Under the pieces are notes generated by a model that was given only the letters and a program-made list of their open reading frames with translations, was not told the DNA's origin and made no database searches. 6,908 nucleotides of DNA from Candidatus Latescibacterota bacterium. GTDB lineage: Bacteria; Blakebacterota; Blakebacteria; Blakebacterales; Blakebacteraceae. Of the stretch, positions 6,895 through 6,908 are shown piece after piece (the stretch's first letter is position 1; each line of letters begins with the position of its first letter). The stretch lies in the NCBI GenBank assembly GCA_023135015.1, contig JAGLTZ010000170.1:1-6908 (forward strand), written 5' to 3'. Position numbers and translations under genes: made by a program.

Positions 6895-6908
6895 TGCCAA
6901 TTGATCAT
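6891..6908 (-). CDS. Possible 3' end of an upstream operon gene
   Basis: Read on the minus strand from the right edge, one frame gives Met-Ile-Asn-Trp-Gln and then TGA at 6893-6891. That stop overlaps the preferred ATG of the family 2 glycosyltransferase as ATGA, the same junction seen at two other places in this window. A coding gene ending here is therefore plausible, but only five codons are visible and no function can be given. Confidence 0.3.
   Translation of the reverse strand: MINWQ

Overview
All recognisable genes in this window lie on the minus strand, so the biological order runs from right to left. They are packed end to end, with junctions from a 4-base overlap to a gap of a few bases, and I see no gene-free stretch longer than a few tens of bases. 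This looks like part of one long polycistronic operon that continues past both window edges. I see no tRNA, rRNA, CRISPR array, insertion sequence, promoter or terminator.

Region by region in transcription order: (1) about 6894-6136, a family 2 glycosyltransferase of the WaaE/KdtX lipopolysaccharide-core type. (2) 6131-5004, a GT-B fold family 4 glycosyltransferase. (3) 5013-3817, an unrecognised membrane-anchored extracytoplasmic protein that reads as two tandem thioredoxin-like folds without CXXC. (4) 3820-2672, an FtsX/MacB-type ABC permease with four membrane segments. (5) 2669-2001, its LolD/MacB-type ATPase. (6) 2004 to beyond base 1, an unlisted long reading frame of at least 668 codons. 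It encodes a PQQ-type beta-propeller with an inserted coiled coil, followed by a class I SAM-dependent methyltransferase domain; it is cut by the window edge.

The two glycosyltransferases suggest a diderm bacterium making LPS-like surface glycans. Genes 3-6 form a tightly coupled block: an ABC ATPase and FtsX permease flanked by two large, probably exported proteins. I infer that they act together as an envelope machine (mechanotransmission, lipoprotein/lipid trafficking or envelope sensing), but its substrate cannot be read from the sequence. The mixed propeller/methyltransferase architecture and relaxed export signals remind me of Planctomycetes/PVC-type or related uncultured diderms. That placement is a tentative impression, not a demonstrated assignment.

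Base composition changes sharply. The glycosyltransferases and the first ~90 codons of gene 3 are about 30-43% GC in the 60-base lines I counted, whereas sampled lines further left are mostly 57-63% GC. The break falls inside gene 3, near base 4740. The best candidate for an undescribed system is the four-gene block at 1-5013.
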